Part shown: one piece after another, positions 15,138-22,656 of the stretch
Layout: every line of letters begins with the position of its first letter
Position numbering within the stretch: position 1 is the first letter of the stretch
Source: CAYRHS01 sp964424125
GTDB lineage: Bacteria > Actinomycetota > Acidimicrobiia > IMCC26256 > JAOSJL01
Direction of reading: 5' to 3'
Assembly: GCA_964424125.1 (NCBI GenBank)
Contig: CAYRHS010000030.1
Span: forward strand, 1-23,507
DNA length: 23,507 nt
Position numbers and translations under genes: made by a program
The notes under the pieces: model-generated
Told to the model about the DNA's origin: nothing
Database searches by the model: none
What the model saw: the letters and a program-made list of their open reading frames with translations, nothing else

Positions 15138-15155
15138 CCGCTCGGCGGGGATCGT

Positions 15156-15557
15156 TCAGCTCCGAGCGAGGAGCGGCGCGAGCACGGCGCGGTCGAAGAA
15201 CACCTCGTTGCGCGCCACGCGATCCCCTTCGAGGATCACCAGGTCCAGGCCCGTCGCCTCGACCGTCTCCCCGCCCGCCGCCGATCTGAGCGTCGCGTCC
15301 CAGCGCACGGCGGCGCCGTCCTCCTCCCCGAGCGGCAGGATCTCGCGGGCGCGCCACGTCATCCGCCACCCATCGAAGAGCCTGGTCAGGTAGCGCCGCA
15401 TCGCGTCGCGCCCGCGGATCGGCTCGTCGAGATTGGGATCGAGGTAGACGAGATCGTCCGTGTAGCAGCCGACGACCTGCTCGACGTCCTGGGTGTTCCA
15501 GGCCTCGAGCACGCGGGCGGCCACAACCTCAAGCTCCTCGCGGGTCCGGCTCGCCAT
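15156..15557 (-). CDS. SnoaL-like/NTF2-fold protein
   Basis: Small protein of 133 aa with the alpha+beta cone-fold pattern of SnoaL-like polyketide-cyclase/ketosteroid-isomerase relatives. It starts with helices (REELEVVAARVLEAWNTQDVEQVVGCYTDDLVYLDP), continues with GRDAMRRYLTRLFDGWRMTW and ends in beta strands (AAVRWDATLRSA and TGLDLVILEGDRVARNEVFFD). Many such proteins are of unknown function; a small-molecule isomerase or hydrolase is possible. The start is the ATG at 15557 behind GGGGG; a longer upstream frame crosses the operator and is not protein-like. It diverges from the patatin-like gene across a TetR-style palindrome, which hints that the two are regulated together. Confidence 0.85.
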   Translation of the reverse strand: MASRTREELEVVAARVLEAWNTQDVEQVVGCYTDDLVYLDPNLDEPIRGRDAMRRYLTRLFDGWRMTWRAREILPLGEEDGAAVRWDATLRSAAGGETVEATGLDLVILEGDRVARNEVFFDRAVLAPLLARS

Positions 15558-15596
15558 CGTTTCCCCCTGGGTCGCCTTCCCCTCACGGTGCCCTTC

Positions 15597-15614
15597 CTTG
15601 ACTGCCCGGTCAAG
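15597..15614. promoter_or_regulatory. TetR-type operator candidate between the SnoaL-like and patatin genes
   Basis: CTTGAC-TGCCCG-GTCAAG is a perfect inverted repeat with 6-bp arms and a 6-bp centre, in the 136-nt divergent gap. TTGAC-N6-GTCAA palindromes are typical of TetR-family repressors of lipid and steroid genes in actinobacteria. The left arm (TTGACT) could also serve as a -35 element for the plus strand. No TetR gene is in the window. Confidence 0.6.
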
Positions 15615-15693
15615 AGGGGACCGCGAGCCATGGCCACCGACCGGCCCTCCGATGTGCGAGAGTCCGCGTGGAGCCCGGCGGATCGGAGGAGGC

Positions 15694-16728
15694 ATGACGA
15701 CCCACGAACCGGTCGACCTGGTCTTCGAGGGCGGCGGGGTGAAGGGGATCGCCCTCGCGGGCGCGCTCGACCTGCTCGAGGAGCGCGGCTACGTCGTCCA
15801 GCGCCGTGCGGGCGCGTCAGCTGGCGCGATCGTCGCCGTGCTCCACGCCGCCGGGTTCTCGGGCAGCGAGCTGACGGAGCTCGTGCCCGCCATCGACTTC
15901 GGGGCGTTTCGCGATCGCGGCTGGGAGGACCGGATCCCGCTCGTGGGCAGGCCACTGTCGATCCTCAAGGACAAGGGCATCTACGAGGGCGACGAGTTCC
16001 AGGACTGGATGAGGGAGCTGCTGGTCGACCAGGGCGTCACGACCTTCGACGATCTCGAGATCCCCGGCGCCGCCGACGCGGAGACACGGCACCGCCATCG
16101 CGTCCAGGTGATCGTCTCGGACCTCACCGAGCGGCGCCTGCTGGTCCTGCCGCGCGACGCCGAGCGGCTCGGCGTCACTCCCGGAGAGCTTGACGTGGCC
16201 GCGGCCGTGCGCATGAGCATGTCGATCCCGATCTTCTTCGAACCGGTCGAGTTCGAGAACCCACGCACGGGTGTCACCCACGTGCTGGTCGACGGGGGGA
16301 TGCTCTCGAACTTCCCTGTGTGGATCTTCGACTCGGCCGACGAGCCGCGTTGGCCCACGTTCGGCCTCGACCTCGTCGAGGGTGACCCGACCAGCTCGCT
16401 CGGCGATCGTCTACCCGCGCCGGAAGGCTCGCTGGCCGACGCAGGCATCGTCGAGTACCTGAAGTCGATCGTCTCGACCATGGTCGAAGCACGCGACCGT
16501 CGTTACCTCGAGGAGCAGACCTTCGTGCGCACGATCCCGATCCCCACGCTGGGGGTCTCGACGACGGACTTCGAGCTCAGCTCCGGGCGTGCCGACGCGC
16601 TCCTCCGCTCGGGTCGCGAGGCGGCGGAGCAGTTCCTCGAGACCTGGGACTTCGACGCCTACGTCGAGAACTACCGGGCCGGGAAGCGCCACTCACGACG
16701 CGAGGCGGTCGCCGAGAAGATGCACTGA
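15694..16728 (+). CDS. Patatin-like phospholipase/lipid acyl hydrolase
   Basis: Lipid acyl hydrolase of 344 aa with the Ser-Asp dyad of the patatin family. The oxyanion loop FEGGGVKG is at residues 11-18. The nucleophile elbow GASAG carries Ser42, and the catalytic aspartate is Asp200 in LVDGGMLSNFPVW (DGG motif). No signal peptide is visible, so it probably acts in the cytoplasm or on the inner membrane face. Given the WS/DGAT genes a few kb away, it could release fatty acids from storage or membrane lipids; that link is inference. The ATG has a strong ribosome-binding site (GGAGGAGG). It converges with the STAS-like gene, 7 nt between stops. Confidence 0.93.
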   Translation: MTTHEPVDLVFEGGGVKGIALAGALDLLEERGYVVQRRAGASAGAIVAVLHAAGFSGSELTELVPAIDFGAFRDRGWEDRIPLVGRPLSILKDKGIYEGDEFQDWMRELLVDQGVTTFDDLEIPGAADAETRHRHRVQVIVSDLTERRLLVLPRDAERLGVTPGELDVAAAVRMSMSIPIFFEPVEFENPRTGVTHVLVDGGMLSNFPVWIFDSADEPRWPTFGLDLVEGDPTSSLGDRLPAPEGSLADAGIVEYLKSIVSTMVEARDRRYLEEQTFVRTIPIPTLGVSTTDFELSSGRADALLRSGREAAEQFLETWDFDAYVENYRAGKRHSRREAVAEKMH

Positions 16729-16735
16729 GCCGGGC

Positions 16736-17098
16736 TCAGCTCGTGATCCACTCGCTCGCGTCGGCTTCCTCGCGGACGTGGAACGTCCGCACCTTGGCGG
16801 GGAGCAACCAGCCGATCGATTCGATCGTGTGGCGGATCCAGTCCTTGTCCGAGACGACGGCAATGCGGTCCCAGCGGGTGAAGTGCTTCATGCCGATCGC
16901 GCCGTCGGCCCACATGGCGCCGGCCGTGACGCCGGTGAAGTCGGCGCCCAGCACGTAGAGCAGGCGGATCTTGTCGTGCTTCTCCAGCGCGCGTTCGACC
17001 TCGGGATCGAGCGTGTTCTCGTAGTCGGCCCGGGTCACCTCGCCCTTGGCCACGAACCCGACGACATTGTCCGGGAGCCCCGGGATCATCTCGATCAT
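16736..17098 (-). CDS. SpoIIAA/STAS-like protein
   Basis: A 120-aa protein of the SpoIIAA-like (STAS/SEC14-fold) family. It begins with a short strand then GFVAKGEVTRADYENTLDPEVERALEKHDKIRLLYVLGADFTGVTAGAMWADG, continues with the typical MKHFTRWDRIAVVSDKDWIRH block and ends in FHVREEADASEWI. Family members are widespread and mostly uncharacterised; they may bind lipid or act as protein-interaction modules. The start is the ATG at 17098 with GAGAGGAG upstream. A TAGGGT box at 17158-17153 on the minus strand is a likely -10, giving a leader of about 50 nt. Confidence 0.88.
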   Translation of the reverse strand: MIEMIPGLPDNVVGFVAKGEVTRADYENTLDPEVERALEKHDKIRLLYVLGADFTGVTAGAMWADGAIGMKHFTRWDRIAVVSDKDWIRHTIESIGWLLPAKVRTFHVREEADASEWITS

Positions 17099-17152
17099 CG
17101 CGTCACTCCTCTCGGGCCTCCGCTCCGGAGCCCGGCAGCTCGACTGGCCCCG

Positions 17153-17158
17153 ACCCTA
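17153..17158 (-). promoter_or_regulatory. -10-like TAGGGT upstream of the STAS-like gene
   Basis: On the minus strand the hexamer TAGGGT is 54 nt before the ATG at 17098, which has its own ribosome-binding site. The rest of the 188-nt gap up to the creatininase-like gene shows no other recognisable signal. Confidence 0.4.
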
Positions 17159-17286
17159 GGCGAGCGGGGAGAGGCGCGACGCTGCCCGCAGTCGTTGTAG
17201 CGTCGACCTCGTGAGCCGGTAGCGGGATCCAGCAACGCCCGTCGTTCTCTCCGGGCGCGATCACGCGCCTTCGGATGGGAGGTCCC

Positions 17287-18090
17287 GTGCGCTTCCACTC
17301 ACTCACCTATCAGGAGATCTCGGCTCGCGCGTCCGCGGGCGCCACGGCCGTCGTGCCGCTCGGATGCACCGAGCAGCAAGGCCCACACCTCGCGATCGGC
17401 TTCGACTCGTGGTTCGCAGAGGAGCTCACGCTCGCGGCCGCGGACGCGGCATACGCGCGCTTCGGCGTCGGCGCGCTTGTGCTGCCCGTCCTGCCGTTCG
17501 GCCCGACGCCCGAGCACCGGGGCTTCGGCGCCGGGTACGTGGACCTCCCCTCCACGCTCCACGAGGCGATCGTTGATGCCGTGCTGCGCTCCCTGGCCGA
17601 GCAGGGGTTCCGGCGCATCCTCGTCTGGCGAGGATGCGGTGCCCACGGCCTGGTCCCGACCGTCACGCGGTTCAACGAGGAGTTGGCCGGTCACGCGCGG
17701 GCGTTCCTGCCGAGCCATCCCTTCCACGACGTGTGGTGTCGCCTCGCCGACCCCGACGTCGCCGGCGGCCACGCCGACAGCTTCGCCACCTCCATCGTCA
17801 TGCACCGCCACCCGGAGCACGTCCGCGGCGATCGGGTCCCCGGGCCGTCGCGCCCCATGGACTGGTCCGACGGTTGGCTCGACTTCACCCGCTACTCCGA
17901 CAGCGGCGTGATCGGCGATCCGACCCACGCCAGCCCCGAGCTCGGCGCGCGCCTGTGGGAGGAGAGCGTGACGATCGTCGCCGAGATCCTGCGCGACGTC
18001 TTGGCCGATCCCGACCGCGTCGGCGTCGAGCACGTCTGGGGCGATCTCACCGAAGAGGAGGCGCAGGAGTCCTCGGGCGGCTGCTCATGA
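17287..18090 (+). CDS. Creatininase-family protein with altered metal-site motifs
   Basis: Protein of 267 aa with the creatininase/amidohydrolase (MftE-like) fold. The N-terminus TAVVPLGCTEQQGPHLAIGFDSW lines up with the family motif PxGSxEQHGPHLPLGTD. Glu29 and Asp40 are kept, but the usual His is Gln31. The NGHGGN motif is replaced by RGCGAHG (Cys117 in place of His), and the HAGExETS motif is replaced by HADSFATS (162-169). Metal binding and amidohydrolase activity are therefore doubtful or changed. I chose the GTG at 17287 because GGGAGG lies four bases upstream; an ATG at 17275 adds four residues. It converges on the cyclase gene, and the two stop codons form TCATGA. No mycofactocin genes are nearby. 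Confidence 0.8.
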   Translation: MRFHSLTYQEISARASAGATAVVPLGCTEQQGPHLAIGFDSWFAEELTLAAADAAYARFGVGALVLPVLPFGPTPEHRGFGAGYVDLPSTLHEAIVDAVLRSLAEQGFRRILVWRGCGAHGLVPTVTRFNEELAGHARAFLPSHPFHDVWCRLADPDVAGGHADSFATSIVMHRHPEHVRGDRVPGPSRPMDWSDGWLDFTRYSDSGVIGDPTHASPELGARLWEESVTIVAEILRDVLADPDRVGVEHVWGDLTEEEAQESSGGCS

Positions 18091-20754
18091 CGTCGCCTCC
18101 GATGGATCGCGCCTGCCGGGGGCAAGTGTCCAGAGGTGCCACGAGCCCGGGATCCCCTTGAGCTCGTACTCCCCGCGGTCGTCGAAGACGAGCTCGGAGC
18201 CGAGGACGAGGTCGCGTACGGTTCCGGAGACCACGACCTCGTCCGAACCGCCGACGTCCATCACCCGAGCCGCGAGATGGACCGCGAGGCCGGCGAGCTC
18301 GTCGCCGACGATCTCGGTCTCCCCCGTATGGAGCCCGGCCCGGATCGCGACGCCAAGCCTCGGGATCTCCGCCGCCGCCTCGGACGCGGCGCGGATCGCG
18401 GCCGCCGGCATCTCGAAGAGCGCCTGACAGCCGTCGCCCGTGCTGCGCACGACCCGCCCGCCGTTCCGGGTGACGACGTCGACCATCACCCGGTCGTGGG
18501 CCTCGATAACCTCCCGCCACCGCCGGTCGCCGAGCTCGGCTGCGGTTGCGGTGGAGCCGACGATGTCGGTCATCAACACCGTGGCCAGCACCCGCTGGGC
18601 GCTGCGGGCGCGGTTGCTGGCGCGTTCCAGCGCGAGGAGCGCCTCCTCGGCGATCTCGCTCCGGGGCGCTGCCGCTGTTCGAGCCTCGACCTGGGCGCAG
18701 CGCTCGTCGCCGAGGCGTTCGAGGAGGTCACGGCGCAACCGGTCGAGCCGCTCGCCGTCTTCACCCGTCACCGCCGAGGCATCGGGGGCTCGGTCCGCAG
18801 CGGCGAGCAACAGGGCCGAGGACTCGGGATCGTCGAGCTCGGCCAGCAGCCGGGCGACGTTCCGCAACGTGGTCCACTGCTGGAGCCAGCTGCCGGTCCG
18901 CGTCCAGAGCTCGATGAGCGACCGGTAGCCGTCGACTGCCCGTTCCGTTCGCTTCGAGCGATGCCAGAGGGACACGAGCGCGACCGACGCCACCCCTTCC
19001 ACGAAAGTCGGGCGCGTCTCGCGGGCCAGGTCGATGGCGCGGGTGAGGTGCGCCTCCGCGCGTTCGGGGTCGTCCGCCCCGAGGATCTCGCCGCGCGTGT
19101 AGTCCGCCCACGCCACATGGCTGGGCGGTGGGTCCTCCCCGAAGCGTGCCTCACCCTTATCGACCAGCGCGAGCGCACCCTCGACATCGCCTTGGTACGC
19201 GACCGCAAGGCTGACGTAGATGATCTCGATGCCGCGTGCCTGTGGCCGCTCGGCGGCCTTCAGGCCCAATCGAACACCGCCCTTGTAGTCGCCCCGGAAG
19301 AAGCGATTGAGCGCGAGGAGTGCTCGACAGCGTCCGATCGACTCGCCGTCGCTCGCCCCCTCGAACCCGGCGCGAGCGAGGCGCTCGCTCTTGTCGAGGT
19401 CGCCGTTTCGCAGGGCAGACCGAGCCGCGGCGGCGAGCACCGACGCACGCGACGGTGAGTCCGCGATCGCAGGATGTTCGGTGAGCTCGAGCGCCCAGGC
19501 CCGGAGCTCTCCGAGCTCGCGCCAATCCATGTACTCGTGGAGGCTCGTCGTGATCGCGGCGGCGAACTCGAAGTCGTCGTGTTCGAGCGCCCAGTGACGT
19601 GCGCGCCGCACGTTGGGGAGCTCGTCGCGGAACCGCTGATCCCACCACGCCTCGTCGGTCGACGCGGCGCCTCGTTCCACGTCTCGGACGAACCCGACCG
19701 CCCAGTCGAGGAGCCGGGCAAATGCGTCGTCCTCGTCGCCGGAAGTCGCGATCAGCTCGCACCCGTAACTTCGAATCGTCTCGAGCATCCGGTATCGGAG
19801 CACTCGCCCTTTGGCTTCCCGAACAACCATCGACGCGTTGACGAGGCGAGCCAGCGCTGTCGCCGGATCGCAGTGGAGGCCGGTCGCGGCGCCGATCTGT
19901 TCCGCGGTCTCGAGCGTGAAGCCTCCGGGGAAGATCGAGAGCGCTCCGAAGAGCGCACGTTCGTCTTCACCGAGCAGGTCGTAGGACCAGTCCACGACGA
20001 GCCGCAGCGTGCCGTGCCGCTCGCCGCCGGAGGCGTCGCCCAGCAGGTCGAGGCTCCGATCGAGGCGCACCGCGAGCGCGTCGACCCCCAGCGCCTCGAG
20101 ACGGCCGGCCGCGAGCTCGATCGCGAGCGGGAGCCCGTCCAGGCGCCGACAGATGCGCTCTACCGCCGGCCGCGTCTCCTCGTCGAGCGTGAACTCCGGA
20201 TCGACGTGGCGCGCGCGATCGACGAACAGCGCCACCGACGGCGACGCGCCGTTGCCGGTCCCGGCGTCTTCGGCCGGGAGCTCCAGCGGCCCGAGACGGT
20301 AGGACTGCTCGACGGGGAGCCCGAGCGGCGACCGACTTGTCGCGAGCACCGTCACCTCGGGACAGTGCCGCACGATCTCCTCCACCAGGCCGCGGGCTCC
20401 GTCGGCCACGTGCTCGCAGTTGTCGAGGACCAGCAGATGGGAGCGCTCCGCGAGGTATGCAAGCGACGCTTCCTCGGGCCCCGTGCTGCCCGTGACCCGG
20501 ATCCCGAGCGCGTCAGCGAGGGCGTGCGCGATCTCCGCGAGATCACGAACCGGCGCCAGGTACAGCATCGTCACGCCGTCGGGCGCGTCGGCGGCGACGA
20601 CGGCGGCCAGCTCTTCGACGAGGCGCGTCTTGCCCGTTCCCCCCGGCCCCAGGACCGTCACCACCCGCTCCCGCTCGACGAGACGGGCGAGGACCTCGAG
20701 CTCGCGCTCCCGACCGAAGAGGCAAGTGATCGGCGCCGCGAGCGGCGCCGTCAC
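18085..20754 (-). CDS. Signal protein: NB-ARC-like ATPase, helical repeats and C-terminal nucleotidyl cyclase domain
   Basis: Large cytoplasmic regulator of about 889 aa. The N-terminal STAND/NB-ARC-like ATPase has Walker A GPGGTGKT (36-43), Walker B LLVLDNCEH (107-115), a sensor in TVLATSRSPLGLPVEQSYRL, and GLPLAIELAAGRLE. The middle third is helical and repeat-like, probably TPR. A class III adenylate/guanylate cyclase domain begins near residue 715. Both metal aspartates are present (MTDIVGST, about 730; STGDGCQALF, about 774), as is the terminal YELKGIPGSWHLW motif. The usual transition-state asparagine is His at about 826 (AVHLAARV), as in several actinobacterial cyclase homologues; Arg830 is kept. 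In better-known relatives the cyclase comes first, so the order here is reversed. The GTG at 20754 is preceded by GGAGG; an open frame runs on to 20853. Confidence 0.88.
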   Translation of the reverse strand: MTAPLAAPITCLFGRERELEVLARLVERERVVTVLGPGGTGKTRLVEELAAVVAADAPDGVTMLYLAPVRDLAEIAHALADALGIRVTGSTGPEEASLAYLAERSHLLVLDNCEHVADGARGLVEEIVRHCPEVTVLATSRSPLGLPVEQSYRLGPLELPAEDAGTGNGASPSVALFVDRARHVDPEFTLDEETRPAVERICRRLDGLPLAIELAAGRLEALGVDALAVRLDRSLDLLGDASGGERHGTLRLVVDWSYDLLGEDERALFGALSIFPGGFTLETAEQIGAATGLHCDPATALARLVNASMVVREAKGRVLRYRMLETIRSYGCELIATSGDEDDAFARLLDWAVGFVRDVERGAASTDEAWWDQRFRDELPNVRRARHWALEHDDFEFAAAITTSLHEYMDWRELGELRAWALELTEHPAIADSPSRASVLAAAARSALRNGDLDKSERLARAGFEGASDGESIGRCRALLALNRFFRGDYKGGVRLGLKAAERPQARGIEIIYVSLAVAYQGDVEGALALVDKGEARFGEDPPPSHVAWADYTRGEILGADDPERAEAHLTRAIDLARETRPTFVEGVASVALVSLWHRSKRTERAVDGYRSLIELWTRTGSWLQQWTTLRNVARLLAELDDPESSALLLAAADRAPDASAVTGEDGERLDRLRRDLLERLGDERCAQVEARTAAAPRSEIAEEALLALERASNRARSAQRVLATVLMTDIVGSTATAAELGDRRWREVIEAHDRVMVDVVTRNGGRVVRSTGDGCQALFEMPAAAIRAASEAAAEIPRLGVAIRAGLHTGETEIVGDELAGLAVHLAARVMDVGGSDEVVVSGTVRDLVLGSELVFDDRGEYELKGIPGSWHLWTLAPGRRDPSEATS

Positions 20755-21046
20755 GGCATCCTCCGACGCCCCCGGAGGTGCCCGGCGCTCGCGTTCGTCC
20801 CGGCTGTCACACCCACCGGGTCGTCCTCCCACCCCACGGCACCAACACTCCACCCGAGCCGGACCCCGGCTCTCCGAGGAGCGTAGGCCGCGACGGACCG
20901 GGAAACCGGTGGGCCACCAGGGGATCGAACCCTGGACCTCCGGATCAAAAGTCCGACCGAGGACGATCCCGCGACCAGCGAGAACGCGTGAACATGCGGA
21001 CTGACCTGCGCTGATGACGAACGGCAGCCGCCGGCGCCCGCCCGGG
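20755..21046. other. Intergenic stretch with hairpin and left tRNA-Lys repeat
   Basis: This gap separates the core-like genome from the island. It holds a perfect 7-bp hairpin (GAGCCGG-ACC-CCGGCTC, 20856-20872) without a T-run and then the partial tRNA-Lys copy at 20904-20955. Beyond that I see no gene. Open frames across it translate the tRNA antisense (for example GIEPWTSG) and should not be annotated. Confidence 0.6.
20904..20955 (-). repeat. Partial tRNA-Lys 3' half (attachment-site copy)
   Basis: On the minus strand this stretch reads through an anticodon loop CTTTTGA, the variable region, the T arm (CCAGGGTTCGATCCCCTGG) and most of the acceptor strand of tRNA-Lys. It matches 23121-23172 at 50 of 52 positions; the differences are at 20916 and 20946. 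The 5' half of a tRNA is absent beyond 20955, so this is a 3'-half copy and not a decayed full gene. Confidence 0.85.
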
Positions 21047-21496
21047 TCAGCCTTCCTTCTGCGCGATCACTTGGGTTCCGGGTTCCCCTCCGGGCGCGAA
21101 ACAGATCCAGGCGTCGTCGGGCGCGGGACGGAGTTCTTCGGGAGGGATGTCGCTGGATTCGAAGGTGTCGCAGCCATCGACGTAGGCCTGGAGGCCCATT
21201 CCGCTCGGGCTCTCCTCGTCCACCGACAGCACTCCCTCGTCCACTTCGCAGCCGACTCGTCCCGACAGGTCGGTGAAACCGCCGTTGAACTCGTGCCGCT
21301 CTCCAAAGGAAAGTCCGTCTGCCCACTCGGGTAGCGCGTCGACCCGGGCCAGCCCGAAACACGGCGGCCCCGCCGGCGCTGACGTCGTGCCCCCGGAAGC
21401 GTCGTCGCCGGCGTCGTCGCCGCACGCCACACCGACCAGGCCGATCACGGCGGCCAGCACCGCCACCAGCAGCTGCTTGCGTCTGAGAGAACTCAC
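21047..21496 (-). CDS. Small cysteine-containing lipoprotein, function unknown
   Basis: Putative exported lipoprotein of 149 aa with no recognised family. A positively charged start (SSLRRKQ) is followed by a hydrophobic helix and a lipobox (Leu20-Val-Gly-Val-Ala-Cys25 region; lipidated Cys25), then a Gly/Asp/Ser-rich tether. The globular part has exactly four cysteines (46, 83, 109, 132), which could form two disulfide bonds. The stretch from PPCFGLARVDALPEWADGL to the end is acidic. I chose the GTG at 21496 because the signal peptide then starts normally; the open frame runs on to 21739 with an unlikely arginine/serine-rich extension. There is no clear ribosome-binding site. The gene lies inside the tRNA-bounded island. 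Confidence 0.75.
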   Translation of the reverse strand: MSSLRRKQLLVAVLAAVIGLVGVACGDDAGDDASGGTTSAPAGPPCFGLARVDALPEWADGLSFGERHEFNGGFTDLSGRVGCEVDEGVLSVDEESPSGMGLQAYVDGCDTFESSDIPPEELRPAPDDAWICFAPGGEPGTQVIAQKEG

Positions 21497-22006
21497 CGCA
21501 GGGGATTTTGATTCGGTGTGAAGCGCAGTTGTAGAGGCGGAGGTCCCTGTCCACTTCCCGCTTCCGGAGGCGATCGGAGACCGTTCGGAGCTGACAGACG
21601 GACCAGCCAGGGACTTGGGACTCTCGGGTGCGGGCGGGCCGATCGGCTTGACTCGCATGGGGGAACGCGAGCGAGACCTGGAGACGGGCCGATGAAGGCG
21701 ACCGTGGCCACCGGCTATAGAGGACCGAAGGTCCTCCATACTCGAGGAGGGGAAGCGGCCGAACGCCTCCGCGACGTAGGCACCGCCACCGCCTAGCCGC
21801 GACGTTCAGCTCCCGGGGATCGCGAGCACGGGTACGACGTATCCGTCGCGGGTGGCTGATGCCATCGAGAAGGCGGCGGCGACTTCCTGGTCATCTCGTC
21901 GGAGGCACCGGCGTCAGACCAGGTTGCCCGTTCGGACCATGACCAACGGCTCTATCGGGGGCGAAGCGATCCTGAGAGCCTGAGAGCACAACGGAGAGGT
22001 AAGTCG
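21497..22006. other. 510-nt intergenic region in the island, with a perfect hairpin
   Basis: No convincing gene is visible here. It contains the hairpin GAGGACC-GAA-GGTCCTC (21720-21736) and an 8-bp tandem repeat CCTGAGAG at 21971-21986 just before the next gene's ribosome-binding site. Short stretches translate to plausible protein (for example DFLVISSEAPASDQVARSDHD from 21881, in the same frame as the following gene but interrupted by a stop at 21857), so a gene remnant cannot be excluded. Confidence 0.45.
21720..21736. promoter_or_regulatory. Palindrome GAGGACC-GAA-GGTCCTC
   Basis: A perfect 7-bp inverted repeat with a 3-nt centre, flanked by TATA and CCATA. It lacks a T-run, so it is not a typical terminator. 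It resembles the general layout of DosR/DevR-type boxes (GGGAC...GTCCC), but the match is loose and the target gene is not obvious. It could also be an RNA hairpin. Confidence 0.4.
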
Positions 22007-22360
22007 ATGATGACGCGCTTGCGAGTGTTCGCCGCTCTGTTCGTGGCTCTCGCGCTTTTCGCGACGGCGTGCGGTGGCGACGATGGAGCCGGTCAAGAAG
22101 AGGGCGAGGTGGTTTCGATCGGCACCTCGGTACCGCTCGACGCTCTCACCTCTGGCAACGTCGCCGAAGGCGAGTTGACAGTCACGTCGCTCAACGTGGA
22201 CATCGGTGACGAGGTTGTCGACGTCACCGTTGCGTCCGAAGATCAAGCTCAACTGAGCGATCTGTTCTCTCAGGGCGACTTGAGTGAGGGAGACCGGGTG
22301 GTGGTCGAGCAGACCGACGGCGACGAATGGGTGTTCGTCGAGGTTGCCGGCGGGAACTAG
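22007..22360 (+). CDS. Small acidic lipoprotein, function unknown
   Basis: Putative lipoprotein of 117 aa. The signal peptide MMTRLRVFAALFVALALFATAC ends in a lipobox with lipidated Cys22, followed by GGDDGAGQEEGE, a flexible acidic tether. The remaining 80 residues alternate hydrophobic and charged residues (ELTVTSLNVDIGDEVVDVTVASED, GDRVVVEQTDGDEWVFVEVAGG), which suggests a small beta-barrel or OB-like fold; no family is recognised. A ribosome-binding site GGAGAGG lies seven bases before the first of two adjacent ATG codons. It sits inside the tRNA-bounded island on the same strand as the integrase remnant, and its codon choice is less GC-biased than the core genes. Confidence 0.8.
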   Translation: MMTRLRVFAALFVALALFATACGGDDGAGQEEGEVVSIGTSVPLDALTSGNVAEGELTVTSLNVDIGDEVVDVTVASEDQAQLSDLFSQGDLSEGDRVVVEQTDGDEWVFVEVAGGN

Positions 22361-22648
22361 GTGCAACTCCGGGGTCGGGCGATTCCCGTCTCGGCGAGCC
22401 GAAAACACTCCGCCCGCCGCTACCGCCAGGTTGGGCTTTTTCGGCCGCGGCGACGGCGGTCGCCAGTCGATCGAAGTCACGAGCGGGCGGACGAGCTGAC
22501 GACGTCCTTGCGGCGTCGGACGGCGGCTACGCGCTCGGTTCGGTGAGGAGCGGCGGTGCCCTGTCGGGCGAGGACCAAGGTCCCGAGCCCGACGCTGATC
22601 GCGAAGAAGAAGGCCTCCCAGAACGCGCTCAACGCCTGCAGGGCGACG
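22361..22648. other. Region between the lipoprotein and integrase remnant
   Basis: About 290 nt without a confident gene. Its right part (22477-22656, minus strand) may be a membrane-protein fragment, listed separately. A short T-run occurs at 22436-22441 (GGGCTTTTTCGG) after a GC-rich stretch, but I do not see a stable stem directly before it, so a terminator for the lipoprotein gene is only possible. Confidence 0.4.
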
Positions 22649-22656
22649 GGGTCGCG
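22477..22656 (-). pseudogene. Possible 3' fragment of a membrane protein
   Basis: On the minus strand this open segment encodes DPVALQALSAFWEAFFFAIS followed by VGLGTLVLARQG, a convincing transmembrane helix with a basic tail ending at a stop at 22477. The frame runs on upstream only into the antisense of the integrase remnant, so the true N-terminus is missing. The join with integrase-like coding sequence at about 22650 looks like a deletion or recombination breakpoint. The parent protein cannot be identified. The helix could also be a chance reading of GC-rich DNA. Confidence 0.35.

Noticed and set aside
12746..15289. 847-codon open frame on the plus strand
   Set aside because: It is antisense to the MFS gene and out of frame with the Old Yellow Enzyme gene; its composition (Arg, Glu, His, Asp-rich) is that of a high-GC shadow frame.
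20856..20872. Terminator GAGCCGG-ACC-CCGGCTC
   Set aside because: The stem is perfect, but it has no T-run and does not follow closely behind a gene on either strand; noted only as part of the gap.
20904..20976. Second complete tRNA-Lys gene
   Set aside because: Only the 3' half is present; no D arm or matching 5' acceptor strand can be found beyond 20955.
20778..21014. Short frame with the peptide GNRWATRGSNPGPPDQKSD
   Set aside because: It translates the antisense of the partial tRNA-Lys copy, a common spurious protein signature.
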